From assembly GCA_947846985.1 (NCBI GenBank), contig CANTUZ010000008.1:42302817-42366816 (forward strand): a stretch of DNA of 64,000 bases, written 5' to 3'. A program made the position numbers and the translations under genes. This DNA comes from Fratercula arctica. Its lineage: Eukaryota > Chordata > Aves > Charadriiformes > Alcidae. This document shows positions 36,001 to 48,180 of the stretch, one piece after another. Below the pieces are notes generated by a model. The model saw nothing but the letters and a program-made list of their open reading frames with translations, did not search any database and had not been told where the DNA came from. How positions within the stretch are numbered: position 1 is the first letter of the stretch; every line of letters starts with the position of its first letter.

Positions 36001-38177
36001 TTTGCTTTTGTCAGTTGTGTAGGCTTGTGCTTTAGGTCATTTATCTTGATAATGAGTTCTGTTCCATACCTCTTCAGACAAGCACAAATGTGGAAACAAA
36101 TACTGTTAGGGAAGGAGGAGGATCTGGAGGTGGAAGTCTCCAACAGATAAATTGAGTTTTTACCTCTGGCAGTACATGGAGGTCTTTCATTTAAATACCT
36201 AGCAAGCAGCTGATGTCCTTGCTAAGAAGGAGGAGATGCGTCTTGTCGTCCTTCTGCTCTTTCAGAGAATGCCAGGTGTCCATTGCTAGCCCGAAGTCTG
36301 TGAAACACGTGGGAAGGGTAGATCTGTTCTTTACAGAAGCTCATCTGTTGTGTGTGGTGCCCGAGATGGGGGCTTGGGAGAGGTGGAGTCTTTTTCTCCT
36401 TACAGTTACAGCCTCAGTTGTTCAGTTTAAAGCAATGTTGGCATTGTCTTTTGGGTTTTGTTTTTTTTTTTTTTAAGCTTGGAGCATTTTAGAAACCCAA
36501 GTCTGAAAAAGGAAGACTCTTCTGTGTAAAATGTTTTAGCCTATAACCAGAAAGTGCTGCAAATCAAAAGGCTTGAGACTTTTTTGGTGAAATGAAGCAG
36601 ATTGCTGCAGAGCATTTCCAGAGGACAGCTGCTGTTCCTGGTTTTCAGAGAAATTTTGTGGGGGAAGAGGGTGGCAAGAAGGGCTGGAGCAAAGCCCTTG
36701 CTTACACGTGGTACGTGCTTCCCTTTTCTCTTTCAAAAGCTGCACCAGAACCATACAGGATGACAGGAGCCGCTAGGATGAAGCTTGGCAGAGTGCCGCT
36801 CGTGGCTGCCGGCCCCTCTCCCAGGAGAGGCGGGGGGGATTCGGCCCCTCAGAGGTGCCTCCCTTGGGAGGGTCCTTAGATCAGGTCTCCCATGCGGTGT
36901 GTGAAAAGCTTCTGCCAGCTCCAGGCTCTGAGATGGGTTTCTAGGAAACCTGGATTATTACTCTGCGTTTATTATGCTCTTTGAAGCGTTCATTGATCTA
37001 TTTATTTTTATGGCAGAAGACTTCTGTTGCATTGTCTCTGTTGGACTGTGTTGCAGGTTTCGGTGCTAATGTGCCTGATGTGGCAGATTTTTGTTCAAGG
37101 GACTAATCCCTTTGTATCAAGGTCTTGCTTACAGCCCGTTAGTCCCATAGTTAGATGTAAAGCTCTTTGAGGAAGGACTTTATATATATATCTATATGTG
37201 TGTGTCTGAATGGGGTGTACCTGATACAAAAGAGCCATGATCTGATGTCGAGTGTTACTGCAAAGGAAATAGCTCCTCCCTTTCTCCACTTGCTTGGGCA
37301 AAGACATGCACGACTAGGAACTTATGCAAGAGGGGCCCGAACTTGCCTTGCATCTTGGGCACCAGGTGCCCCATCCCTGGCATGTTTAAGTATTCCAGTT
37401 TACAATGGATGAAGAGAGCTCTGTTGGTTGCAAGTGGCAGAGGATCAGCCCCGGCACTTGCTTACCGCATGGCGCTGGTGTCAGCGTGGAAGCTGGAGGG
37501 ACAGATCTGGTACTTTGGGAAAGCTGCGAAGCCTTTCTGGGCCTCCGTTGCCCGAAGGAGAAACAGCCGCCCTGTGCTGTGCTGGAGGGCATTGTGCAGC
37601 AGCGCTTTAAGGACTGAGCTGTTGAGCTGCGCTGGGAATGGAGGCTTAGGAGCGATGCGAAGAGGGGTGGATCCTGCACGAACAGTGAACTGGGTGCTCT
37701 GTGACCTGGCTGGTGGTGTGGCTGCTGGAAACACTAGGGATGTGGGCAATGCAGAGATACGCGTTTGTTGTGGATGTTTCATCACCCTGAATACACTAGG
37801 GTACCAAACAAAACTGGGCCTTTTGGTGAGAAAAGAGGCTCCTGATACATCTTTTTATTTCATCGACTCTTCTTAGTATTGAGCACTCGGGCTCCATTTC
37901 TGCCATTGTGCTGGTTGTGGTTTGCAAAGAGTCCCCTCTCCATGAAAAGTAGGACAGCAGATTCCTGGAGATCCTTGGATGTAAGAAGCTTTGCTCGTCT
38001 CTCTGTAAGCAGTTTGGCCAAGCTAGTTTTCCTTATGCTTTTTGTGGTCTTGCAGGCAGCGACATGGAGGAAATAAAAAATAATTACACCTTAAAAGCAT
38101 AGAACTGTGAAGGTAAACGTCAAAGCACTTGACACCTTTTGTACCTCAAACTCAGTAGTTTCAAGCTGAGGCTGGGC
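33001..38177. other. Noncoding unique sequence, no gene seen
   Basis: No gene is supported. A short CA-rich stretch and a TTCCATTC repeat lie at 33088-33130, an 11-13 T run near 33427-33440, and a TTTA stretch at about 35487-35502. A strong donor-like AG|GTAAGA occurs at 34890-34897. The frames at 35507-36143 (minus) and 37343-37876 (plus, 177 codons) overlap frames in several other registers in GC-rich DNA and have no recognisable domain. Confidence 0.6.
33088..33130. repeat. CA-rich microsatellite with TTCCATTC duplication
   Basis: An interrupted CA repeat (CACACGCACACACACGCAC) is followed by CTTCCATTCTTCCATC, a small tandem duplication. It is simple-sequence DNA. Confidence 0.75.
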
Positions 38178-38272
38178 TTTTTCTGTTTTTTGGGGGATTT
38201 TTTTGTTTGGTTTTTTTTTTTTGTTTGTTTGGTTTTTTTAAAAAAAAAAAACAAACCCCCAAACAACAAACC
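38178..38272. repeat. T/G-rich tract joined to its A/C-rich inverse
   Basis: About 60 bases of T runs broken by GG and GTTTG lead to a T7/A12 junction at 38239/38240. An A/C-rich stretch (A12, CAAACCCCCAAAC, AACAAACC) then follows, roughly complementary to the first half. The whole can fold into an imperfect long hairpin. It holds the same 20-mer as 9757-9776. Confidence 0.75.
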
Positions 38273-40387
38273 AGCATGTTGTCAGGGTAGGGATACTATA
38301 CATTCTGAAAGAATTGCCAAGGCTTAAGCATAGCTATTGGCTGCCTCCTTTTAAACCAGCCGTTTCAGGATGATAATCTCTCCCTATCAGATCATGATTT
38401 TGAGCAATTGGTGTCGCTGATACTAGCTTTAACCTTTCCTGTGTAAACTCATTAAGATGGAGAAAACATACTCAGGGGAAACCACACAGTCCTCATCTTT
38501 CAGTGAGGAGTCCTTCCTCTTCAGCAAGAGAAACAGCTTAAACAACACTCAACACTGTGCTGTGGCTTCTCCTGTGAGCACGCCACAGAATAAATGAGGT
38601 TGTGGATCCATGAAAAGTCAGTGTCACGTGCCACACAGCGGTGTCCTCGGCTGGCTCCGATACTGTCACCTGCAGGCTTTGGTTTGGGCTGTTGATCCTG
38701 CAGCAGAGGGGACTGAGCCAGCACAAGCTGGCAGAGCAGAGCAGGTGAGGGACAGCAGAGCAAGGAGGAGCAAGGTGCTTACTGGTACTGCTGAATGGCT
38801 GATTTTTAAGAAAAAAAACATTAAGAAAAAACACATAGGGCTTTTGTTTCCTTTGTGCAGTGATCTCTACAGGCAGATCCAGCGCTGCTGTTCGGATTTC
38901 ACCCTAATCTGTACATCGTTGATCTAGATGTTTAATGAGTGGATTGGTGTGAAATCAGGCTTCAGGCTCCCAGACAGTGGCTTAGTAAATACAATAAGCA
39001 GACACTCTCCTAGCTTGGAGGGGTTGTTAGGAATTTTTTATCACTGATTTTTATGACATGTCATTCTGACAGCATTTGGATTTGTAGAAAGAAAAAAACC
39101 CCAACCCCTCGCTGTCCCAAGAAATCTCCGTTTCAGAGGTTTACACACTGCAACAACTACTACTTAATCGTTGGTGGGTAAGCCCCTGCATGATTATGCA
39201 GGTGGGGGAGACAGGCACTTGAAAAAATCATCCCGATATTTATTCTGACAGGCAGATAGAGAGATCCTGTGAGGCTGGTCAGAGGGTGTCAGGCGCGCTG
39301 AGGAGCTGCCTGGGAGCCCAGGGACAGGCATAACCCGCTGAAGCCCACATCAGTCTTCTAACTCTGCTTGTCAGCTGATGCTTGGATTTTTGGCAGTGGT
39401 GCTTTTGCCATCCCTGTTGTTTAATGATGCTCACAATGCCTCCCGGAATAGCAGGTGGACTGATTCTGTATAGTTGCTCTATTACTTTGGTTTCCAAATT
39501 GGCATCTTGCTCTTAGTCTCTTGTAAGGACTAAAAACCCACCAGAAGACCGTACAATTAAAAGCAGCCCCTTAAAGATAGTTGGGAAGACTTTTAGTAGG
39601 AGATCTGAAGGGAGTGGAGACTGTTCTCCAACTTTTAGGATGAGATTACTTGCGCTACAGGGACACACAGTGCTGAGGGCTGTGCAAATACAGCCTCGGA
39701 GCACTTCTGCGCTCCGTAAACAAAAATTCTCTTTTGGCAAAGCAGGGAGAGGGGGAAGGGGGTGATTGTGGACAGTGAGACCCTGTGCTGGCACATGTGG
39801 GAAGGAGCCAACTGGGCTGCCCTGCTAGTGGCCACGAGCTTGCAAGCTCCCTGCTTGCAGCCCTCCCCTGGAGTCCTGCCCTGTCCCACGGGATGCCAGC
39901 GAGGCTTGGCAGGCTCCAAATGCATTCAGATATGTGCCAAGCTGTCATGGTCCCAGTGCGCTCCTCGGCATTTGTCAAAAGTGGGTGCACAATGCCGAAA
40001 AATCCCTTTGCATGGGCGTAAGCAGCTGCTCAAAGGAACAAAGCAATGCTCAAAAACACCTGTACCCAGCTGTACAAGCAAAAACCTCCTTATTCTCTGC
40101 CACTCAATGCTGTCAAGCGGGGGCTGTGGGACAGCCATGGGGCTGGGGCTGCTCCTGACCGTCGCAGGAGAGCAGAGTCTGCTGCAGCACACACAAACGG
40201 GAGAGACCTTGGCTGGCTGTTAAAAATGGGTAATGGGCTGTGACGTCCACCAAATGAGGTCTTGTGATAGTCACAACAAATGCGGTGTTTCAGGCAGATG
40301 AACATAATTCTGTCAGTGGGATTAAAGGGAAGTGCTGCAAAATTACACAGATGGTTTTCAAGAAGTCGTAAAAAGTTAATTGAAATG
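38273..40387. other. Noncoding unique sequence, no gene seen
   Basis: No gene is supported. An A7-CCCCAACCCC word lies at 39093-39109, resembling the tract at 2702-2727. GC-rich sequence at 39620-40230 holds many overlapping frames (up to 153 codons at 39762-40223) in both directions, none with a recognised domain, and I judge them chance. Confidence 0.6.
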
Positions 40388-40468
40388 TTTTGTGGTTGGT
40401 TTTTTTTTGTGGTGGGTGTGGGGTTTTTTTGGTTTTTTTTGTTTTTTTTTTTTGTTTTGTTTTTTTTA
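40388..40468. repeat. T/G-rich low-complexity tract
   Basis: T runs of 7 to 12 are broken by G, GG or GTGGTGGGTGTGGGG. The composition is like the tracts at 38178 and 48381. The minus strand gives a spurious lysine/threonine-rich frame through it. Confidence 0.85.
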
Positions 40469-42226
40469 GTGGTGTGTTATGTTGCCACACAGCACTGGCT
40501 GTGTGGATTAAAAGGCTGGCTGGATTTTTAGGGAGGCAAGTTGAAGTAGGAATGATGCTCTGGGACCTGATAAAGAGCTCAGGGGCTGTTTTTTGCTGCC
40601 TGGTCCTGTAGCTGTGCATTTGCCGAAAAGGAGGATGCTCTTGTTTATACCTTTTAGTAAGGCCAGGTGAGAGGGAGAGGCACAAACGTATTGTGTCGGA
40701 GGATGTGGGGATGGGACAGGCATGGCCACTAGGGCGCTCAGGGCAGTGAAGGAAAAAAATCCATTTTAAGTTGTGTTTCTTTGATCCTCGACCAGCCGGT
40801 GCCATTTTGCTTGTGCTGAGGAGCTGGCCAAGTACGCAGCCTCCCCTGGCAGCTTGCGCAGAAGGTGGTGGTGTCCAGTCTGCCTAGCGGTCTGACTATG
40901 AAAAATTAGCGTAGTCTGAGGAAACCTAGGATGCGTATGGGCTTCCTCATCCGAGTGCTTCAGCTCCAGCCCTTCTAGCTGAGCTGCAAGCCCTGGCTTT
41001 CAGCCTTCACAGCCAATTTGGTTCCTTGAAAATTGAGTGTGTCTCACACTCACAGCGCAGATTTCAGCAGAGCAAGCGCGCGACTTCCATTGCAAAGGTT
41101 CCTTTCTGACAAAGTGTGCTTGCTGCAGGGGTCTGTGCTAGAAATTGAATAAATGCTGGCTGCTCTTTGCAGAGCAGGAATCTGAAAGCCCGTGGCCGGG
41201 TTTCTTCTTCATTGCAGACCCAAGCCCTGCAAAGGGCGAGCGATGGTCGGGAGCGACTGCACTGCCTCCGTATGGTGTTCGCATACCTGCCAGCTTAGCA
41301 AGTCAAGGGTGGGTTTTGGCAATCTGGCAAGATAAACGCAAAGAATTTGAAATATGATTTATTACCTGTTTTTAAAAATAACATGCAGGCACCCTCACTG
41401 AGATGTGAGCTCCTTGCGCAGGAGGAGATGGTCTTCATCCCAAATGCATTGTGGACCAGTTGGAAGGCGAACCAAAAACCAAAGGCACAGAGTCCAGGCA
41501 ATTTGCTCAACCTCACAGGCAGAATTTTCCACCTCAGTGCTTGGGTGTCTTCACAGATGGAGTTTTTGGATTCTGGGCACCCTGCAAATGTTGTCGCAAA
41601 TCTGGGATCTTTACCTGCTGTGCGAGGAGCCAGTCCACACACAGAGTCGAGATGTTTATTCCACGTCTGCGCAGAGATGGGTGCTAGGTGGAAGCTCCAC
41701 AAAGCTAGCACATGTTGGCCTATACGTTGTAAGCTTTGATATTTTACAAAAATTGACTAATTGCTATACTGTACTTTTAATTGGCAGCTCATGATTTCAC
41801 AATGGGCTCCCGTTGTCTACTTGTATTCTCACTTCGAATTATATATATAGTGCATTTGTAAATTACTACGCATGCTCAGTGAGCAGCGATCTCATGTGGG
41901 AGACCAATAGCTTAAGATTTGGAAGTGTGATTTTCACATTATAACGAGCTTAGTTCACCTAAAGGACACATACTTTTTCTTTTCGACACCTTTTAACAAC
42001 CAGCAACCTTGCAGTTTTATCAGAATGCCCCAGTTTTCCTTAGGTTCCTTGTGTCTCTTTGCTATCCACGTGCTGATACAAAACACTCCTCATCTTTGAT
42101 TGCCCAAGGTCTTTTCTACCTCAGCAACATCTTATCTTCTTGGCTTTCATCACAAATGCTCGCATGGTGGTTGGTGCCTCATAGCTGTGCTGAGGGGGCA
42201 GGGCTGTTTCTGTGGAGGTTGCCAGT
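40469..42226. other. Noncoding unique sequence, no gene seen
   Basis: No gene is supported. The stretch 41295-41740 has open frames of about 130 codons on both strands at once, a sign of GC-balanced chance frames rather than coding. A short (TA)n occurs at about 41840-41849. Confidence 0.6.
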
Positions 42227-42367
42227 GTCCCATGGACTGTCCTGCCCTACCCTGCCCCGTCCGCCCCGTGTGCATGGCTCGGGGGTTCAGCGTCCCATGG
42301 ACTGTCCTGCCCTGCCCCGTCCACCCCGTGTGCATGGCTCGGGGGTTCAGCGTCCCTGGGACGTGCC
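42227..42367. repeat. Minisatellite, 60-65 bp unit, 2+ copies
   Basis: Unit 1 (42227-42291, 65 bp) and unit 2 (42292-42351, 60 bp) both begin GTCCCATGGACTGTCCTGCC and end GGCTCGGGGGTTCAGC. They differ by a 5-bp CTACC-type insertion in a C-rich core and by one substitution (CCGCCCC versus CCACCCC). A third, degraded start (GTCCCTGGGACGTGCC) follows at 42352. The high similarity suggests a recent duplication and possible copy-number variation. Confidence 0.92.
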
Positions 42368-43369
42368 AAACTTGTGTTCCCTCCTTCTCTGTGGTTAGCA
42401 GAGGCCCGAAATGGAAAGATCTTATGGCACCTGAGTCTTGCATAAAGAGCAAGGAGCAAGCTTTTTCTGCTGAATATCCAGTGCTGGCATATGTGAAATG
42501 CTGCTGTTGATTTTATGAAAGCAGTTTAATGTGTTGACTGTAAAGCAGGAAAGCTGGGAGAGCCAACTGCATGGGAACAAGCTGTGTATGGAGAGGTTTA
42601 GATGAAGAGGGATGCAAAAAATCATCGCCTACGCTTGCTGAGCAGCAAAACCAAGCTATGACATGTGCTGTCTGTGTTGGCACCTCCTGGGTGGGTGGGG
42701 AAGGCAGTGCAGTGATGTCCTCTCCTAGCACAGCGAGGTGGGCTGCCACCATGGGTTTCAGCGCAGTCACCTTCCCCTTGGGCATGTGTCCATGGGCTGA
42801 GGTGGTTCAAACCTGCAGCACAGTCTGAATGGGGCCTGTGCGCCAGCGCGTAGCTGGTACCTGTGTCTCATCCAGTGATAAAGGGGCAAATAGAGACCAA
42901 ACCGAAGTGCAAACAAAGCCAAAAAGAGGGCAAATAAATACTGAATGTGGTTGGAAGAGGTAGGCAACCTCCCTCTAAGCTGCTCTATAAATGTCAAAAT
43001 CTGAATCAGGGCAGAAATGTTGTTTCTGCAGATGACAAGTTACCAAGGAGGACAGGCTCCATCTCCGTTCGAGCGGGCAGTAAAGACCTCTGCTAACATG
43101 CTCCCGCGTTCATCTCCACAAAGGCGATGCCATGGGAAAGCTTAGTCCGGTCAATGAAACATCTCCCTCTGCAGAGCTGCATCTTTATTTAATGTTTTAC
43201 GGCGACCTCCTCGTGCATGGTGATTTTCTCCAGTCTGTGAATTCACGTGTGGTATTTTAGAGTTTACTTCTTGAGGAGGGATTTTCGACTTTCAAGATCT
43301 GGGTGGGGAAATGTGTTTCAAAGACTGCCGAAATGTTACAGCGTTCAGCTCCGAGGGTGTTGGAGAGTT
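42368..43369. other. Noncoding unique sequence, no gene seen
   Basis: I see no gene, RNA or mobile element here. Overlapping short frames at 42513-42828 occur on both strands without recognised domains. Confidence 0.6.
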
Positions 43370-43720
43370 AATTTCTTCATTTAATCCTTATCTGACGTAG
43401 CTTTGCCTGTTGTACAGCTGTGGGAAACGCTGAAGAGATTTGCATCGGATTTGTTTGGCGCTGCCATGTGGCTACTAGGATCAGGTTTTAGCGGTTTTAT
43501 CAGCCTGTCAGCATGCGTAACTTTCTCTCGGGGGAAATAAGTGATCCACTTGCCTTCCCTGCTTATTTCACGTTTGACTTGATGCTCCCACTGACAAAGT
43601 TACCCTGAAGTCGTTTAATCGTGCTCCTTTAGAGATGGCAATAAAAAATCTGCTCTCTGAAGACACTTCCTCAGCCTGTGGGCTAATTGGGGCCACCGGT
43701 GATTTGAAGTAAGCATCCTT
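43370..43720. promoter_or_regulatory. Candidate conserved noncoding element
   Basis: About 350 bases of complex, non-repetitive sequence contain TTATCTGACGTAG, GATTTGCATC (octamer-like, about 43438-43447), GGTTTTATCAGCC, TCGTTTAATCGTGC and GGGCTAATTGGGGCC. There are scattered CpGs and no simple repeats. It looks like vertebrate enhancer sequence, but this is an impression from word content only. Confidence 0.22.
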
Positions 43721-46700
43721 GTAAATGAGCCCCTGACCAGGTTTTGCACTTCTGTCTCACTAGTCTGTCTTTACATTTTAGGGATTTTAATCGTCAAGAC
43801 CAGGTCTGAGGCACCAGATCTCAGTCATAGCTGCGCTTAAAGCAACTCTTTTTATCTCTCTAAAGCAAACTGTCCTAATTGTAAGGAGGATTAATGCTAG
43901 TTAGTAATTTGTCTCTTACTCTTTAATATGCTTGTAGCCCCACAGAGACACACACTGACTCCGGTGCCTCAGAGGAGGCAAGTAGCTGCATGAACAAGGC
44001 AGCTGGAAGGCTCAGGTGGGCCTTAGGCAAGAAATAAATCCTTGCCCTCTGTTCAGGTACTCATCCAGGCTTCCCTCTGGCTTGGTAGCTTTGAAATCTC
44101 CTGCTCCAGCAGCCCCGCAGCAGTTCTGCTGGAAACCATTGAAATCTACAGCCAAACACTGGGCAGAACTGCACTGTTTTGTCAGAAATTCGTCCTTGAA
44201 TATTTCCTGTGTTCATGATATGCCTGGGGGATGAGTTTCAGATTTTCCATTGTAATTTTGTCAAATTTGCTTCATATGAACTGCTTTGAGACCGAAACGG
44301 AAGACGGGGCTTTGTCAGACAACTTGCTTTTTGATTTGGGCTTGTTCCAGCCTCAGTCGGTAAGGGAAAAACGTAGCATGAAACACCCTACTCGACTTAA
44401 GCACATGAAAATGTGAGATTGAACCATCCCCGCTATGAAGCAGCATCACGTCACATGCTGTGGCTCTCAGGGCCATGGAAGATTTTCTCAGATGGTGTCT
44501 GTTGTGCAACCTTTCAACAGCAGAACGCAATGCAGGAAGAGTGTTCTCACCAAAATCTGGGGACCTTCACTGAATAAATGGCCTAATTAAGACTGAAGAG
44601 GACTTCAGTGCTCTGAAACACTTGTGAAGTGTGTTTAGTTAAGTAGGAATAGACTGAAATTAAAAAAAAACTGGGATTTTTTTTTCCTTTTTGTTTCTCA
44701 CGCACAAGCACTGGCAAAATCAATGGTTTCATCTTTGCAGAAATTCAGGTGCCGGTGTACATAGTCACAATCAAAACACTTCAAATGAAAAATTGCCACA
44801 TTTAATAGGGGCTTTTTAAACAGAACAATTGGCAGGTACCTGCTTAGTTTGAATGATTTAATTAGTATAAATTAGCTCTTTTTCTTTCAGTTTCTTCCAC
44901 TATTGTGTTATGGTTTTACGTTCAACCTCCTACACATTCTTGTGTATTTAAGATCTTTAAAATGGATATATAGAATCTGTGTCTATTCCTGACAACTTGA
45001 GCAAGTAGCTGTAATTTGTTGGCAAAGAGAAGGCAACTTTCCTATTTTCCTAGTGAGGACTGAGCTAACTGATTTCTGTGATGGTACCTAGAATCTGCGC
45101 CCCTCAGAAGTAATGGCCCTCTGGAGACTCCTCACTCGGGTGCCCGCTGGTGGTGCCAGTCTGCTGTGCTTCAGCTGCATGGAGCGAGGACAGCTCTACT
45201 GGGTCAAGCCAAAGATTCCATCTAGCCCTTCTGCCCGTCTCCAGAATGCCTAGAAGAGCGTGTGTGGATCAGGCAAGCATACACCCTGTGTCCTGAAGGG
45301 TAGAATATATTGGGTTACCCATAACAGTGGTATTTTCTCGAAAGGCAAACAGTGTCGTGCTGCTGCTACTGGGGACAGACATGAGCTGATGGGTTTCTGC
45401 AGTCAACTTTATAAGATGCAAGAAGCCAATGCCGTTAATGTAGGAGAAGACCCTGCTTCTGTTACAGCTTTCCTTCACGCTCCCAAATCATGTTGGTCTT
45501 GGGTTTTTTGTATTTCCTGATCCTTCAGAGCACTGAAGTTTAACTTGACTATCCTCTTTCCCAGGGGCTGTGATCTTTTCTGCTTTCCACCACAGAGCCT
45601 CAGCCTCTTGCATAGCAATAGCTGAGCTGTGCGAACACTCAAACAGTTGCCAGGAAAGTTGAGTGACGGTCAAAAGCTGCATAGAAGAAATTATTACAGA
45701 TGCTGGGTATTTCATTCCACTGTTTTCAGCACTGGCTGATCCTGTTGTTTCCCCATGGTTCTTGAGATGACTCTGTTCTAGCTAAGCTTTAACGGGGCGG
45801 TGCTAGAGAGCTCAGGAGACTGCAAATGGGAACTTAAACAGCTCAGATGGGCTAATGTGTATTGAAGGAAGAACAGCCATCCGATAGTAATTATCTTGAA
45901 ACAGCAATTAAGTTGTCTTGGTTCGCTGTTGTGGGCCAGTGGTTTTTCAGATGTCAGAACAGGAGCTGGGCAGCCACAACCTCAGGTTGTGTCACTGTGA
46001 TCATTTTTCCTCCCTTCGTGCTGTCAACTTCCATTTTGGGCTGTGTCATGTTCAAGCAGGCAGGATGCCTCGGGAAAATCCTTGCCCATGTGCTTCATTA
46101 GTCTCCTTTACAGATTGTGATTTTTTTTTTTAATTTCTTTTTATCACATCCTCTTAATACCTCCTGTAGCGCAATATGTCATCTGGTCACTTGGCCACCT
46201 TTCTCCAATGCTTTCTTTGGCAATCCACTGCCTTAAAGTGTTTTGGGCTTTACCTGCGTTGATGGACAATTTTTAGCTCTTTACCTGTTTGCTTTCCTAT
46301 CACAGTTGATGTTTTTAGGAGGTACAACTTTTTGATTTATCTTCTGCTGTGGGCCATGAAGCCCTCCATGGGGTGAGTGGAGGAGGAAGCGTGGCTGGCA
46401 CTGGTGGAGCGTCCTTGAGGACACTGCGCTTGCCCTGACTAGTGTTACCGTAGGGAATGTGCTTGTGGGTGCTTCACCCCTTGTAGCTATGGTTGCTTCT
46501 CCTTTTAAAACAAGTACAGGCTTTGCCTGCACTGGAGAATGTGCACCAATTACAGCTAATGGTGGGCAATTAGTTTGAATCCAGCAGAAGCTCTGCTGTG
46601 ACAATTTGCAGCTTAACTTTTCTTCCCCTGTTCTGCTGTTGGCAGCTGTAATTGGGTCAAATGCTGGAGCACAGACGGGACCGCCGTTCCCCGTGTCCCT

Positions 46701-47345
46701 CTCGGCAAAGCCCCGAGCTGCCGTCCAGCACGCCGTCCAGCAGCTGATGGCTGCTGAGCCCAGACAGGGCTGGGACTGCGTGATGCACTAACCAGACGTA
46801 CCCAGTGTGAATTGGTTTGATGACAGCCTGAGAAGCAGGAGGGAGAGGATGGACCACCTGGTCCAGTGTTTTTTATTTGCTCTTTCTGTTGTGTGAGATG
46901 GCACTGACAAAGAGGAGAGGGCGCCTGCCTTGTTTTCTACTGTGCTGCTGTGTAATTAGAGTCCATCCCTGTTCTGAAAAGTTTATGGTTCTATGTAGGT
47001 TAAGTGGGAGAGAAGTACAAATTGTTTCCATTTTTCCTGATGGGGGAACTATGAGACAGCAGTGTTTGACCTGCCCACATCACATTGCTGACATTTGGCA
47101 CAGCTGAGTATTTTGAGCACAGATTTCTTGAATGTCAGGCCAGTGCCCTATAAACACAGGTTGCCTTTTGTTGTTTGCTGGGCACAACTGTATGGGAGAA
47201 GCAATAAAGGGCCTCTGTAGGCAGGGCACTGAGGAATGCTTGCTTAATTTGCATATGAAAACATTTATCCTAATACTCAGAGCTTCCATAGCTACCAGTG
47301 AGGGGTTTCCATGGGCCTGAAGTCTGGCAGAAAGAGGGTCACACC
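43721..47345. other. Noncoding, with one decayed CR1-like fragment
   Basis: No gene is supported. An old CR1-like fragment is annotated separately at 45185-45250. The segment 44840-44890 is TAAT-rich. The minus-strand frame at 46281-46604 has no recognised domain. Confidence 0.6.
45185..45250. mobile_element. Possible decayed CR1/L3-like fragment
   Basis: CTACTGGGTCAAGCCAAAG and CCATCTAGCCC resemble the 'GGTCAGACCAAAGGTCCATCTAGCCCAGTATCC' region (quoted in part, from memory) of an old sauropsid CR1-class 3' end. The match is short and diverged, and the boundaries are uncertain. It would be far older than the two clear CR1 copies. Confidence 0.4.
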
Positions 47346-47470
47346 ACCCTCTTCAAATGAAATGCTTTAGTTTTAATTAAGTCCACTACCTCCTGGGAAG
47401 TTGCAAGCTCCCAAATTTCTTAATTACCTACTGTGCAGCTGAAACTCAATTGTAATTTAGGGCTTGGAGA
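47346..47470. promoter_or_regulatory. Candidate homeodomain-rich regulatory segment
   Basis: TTTAATTAAG (47371-47380), CTTAATTACC and CAATTGTAATTTAG fall within 100 bases of unique sequence. TTAATTA is a classical LIM/paired-type homeodomain site. AT-rich background makes chance occurrence possible. Confidence 0.2.
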
Positions 47471-47754
47471 ATTTTTTTTTCCTTTCCTTTTTAATCGTAA
47501 ACAGCAGCAGAGAAGGAGCATGTACTGCAGGAGATGCACTGGCAGTGATAGATGAGCCGGTGCAGAGAGAGACAGAAATAACATGGCAGATTGGCTGTGG
47601 TTTTTAGCTGTCTAGGAACGGAGCAGAAGAGCGCTGCCCGCACACCATCTGGATGAGACAGCGAGAGATGGCGAGCTTCACGTGAGCGCAGGAAGAGGAG
47701 GGTGCTTTTCACTTGTCGGAGATCAGAGCTGACACTTCGATGTGTTCAGGGTGC

Positions 47755-48180
47755 CATCTACCCTGTCTAAATATTTATTTCTTGTGCTGTGCTCAGTCTA
47801 ATGCAATCAGACTACAGTGTGGAGGGCTGCCATATCCTTTTAGGTCTGAATTTGTCTTGCAGTAACAGGCTCTACTGCCCCCAAACTACGCGTGCATATT
47901 GCAAGCGAGGAGAAAAGTTGGAGCACCAGCTCGCATTATAGCACCTCGCGCGTTGCCTCTCTTACTGCTATCAATTGGACCCGACAGAGCTTGCTCTATG
48001 TACTACCTTAGGGTTTGTCACACAGAGCTAGAGAGACACTAACCAAGTTACGTGCAAGCTTGATTCCCTTTGTATTAGTAGGAAGATAAATTAGCTAGTA
48101 TTTTCTTTTGAAATATAAAAACGTAAATTGACTTCTGCTGATATTAATTTATTTTAATCTTTCCACTGAAAAATGAACAA
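47755..48180. promoter_or_regulatory. Candidate conserved noncoding element
   Basis: This is a long stretch of complex sequence with few simple repeats. It includes CTAAATATTTATTTC (MEF2-like), GTCTAATGCAATCAGAC, CCATATCCTTTTAGG (CArG-like) and a small CpG cluster (ACTACGCGTGCATATTGC and CCTCGCGCGTTGCC). An AT-rich tail with TTAATTTATTTTAAT follows. The mixture suggests regulatory DNA, but no alignment was possible. Confidence 0.22.

Noticed and set aside
37343..37876. 177-codon plus-strand open frame, the longest in the window
   Set aside because: At least four other frames on both strands are open across the same GC-rich stretch. The peptide has no recognisable domain and there are no convincing splice sites or codon-use signal.
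40290..40805. 171-codon minus-strand open frame
   Set aside because: Its middle is a lysine/threonine run translated from the T/G low-complexity tract at 40388-40468, and the rest has no domain.
42513..42828. Paired opposite-strand frames of 85-90 codons
   Set aside because: Simultaneous openness on both strands is a composition effect; no domain.
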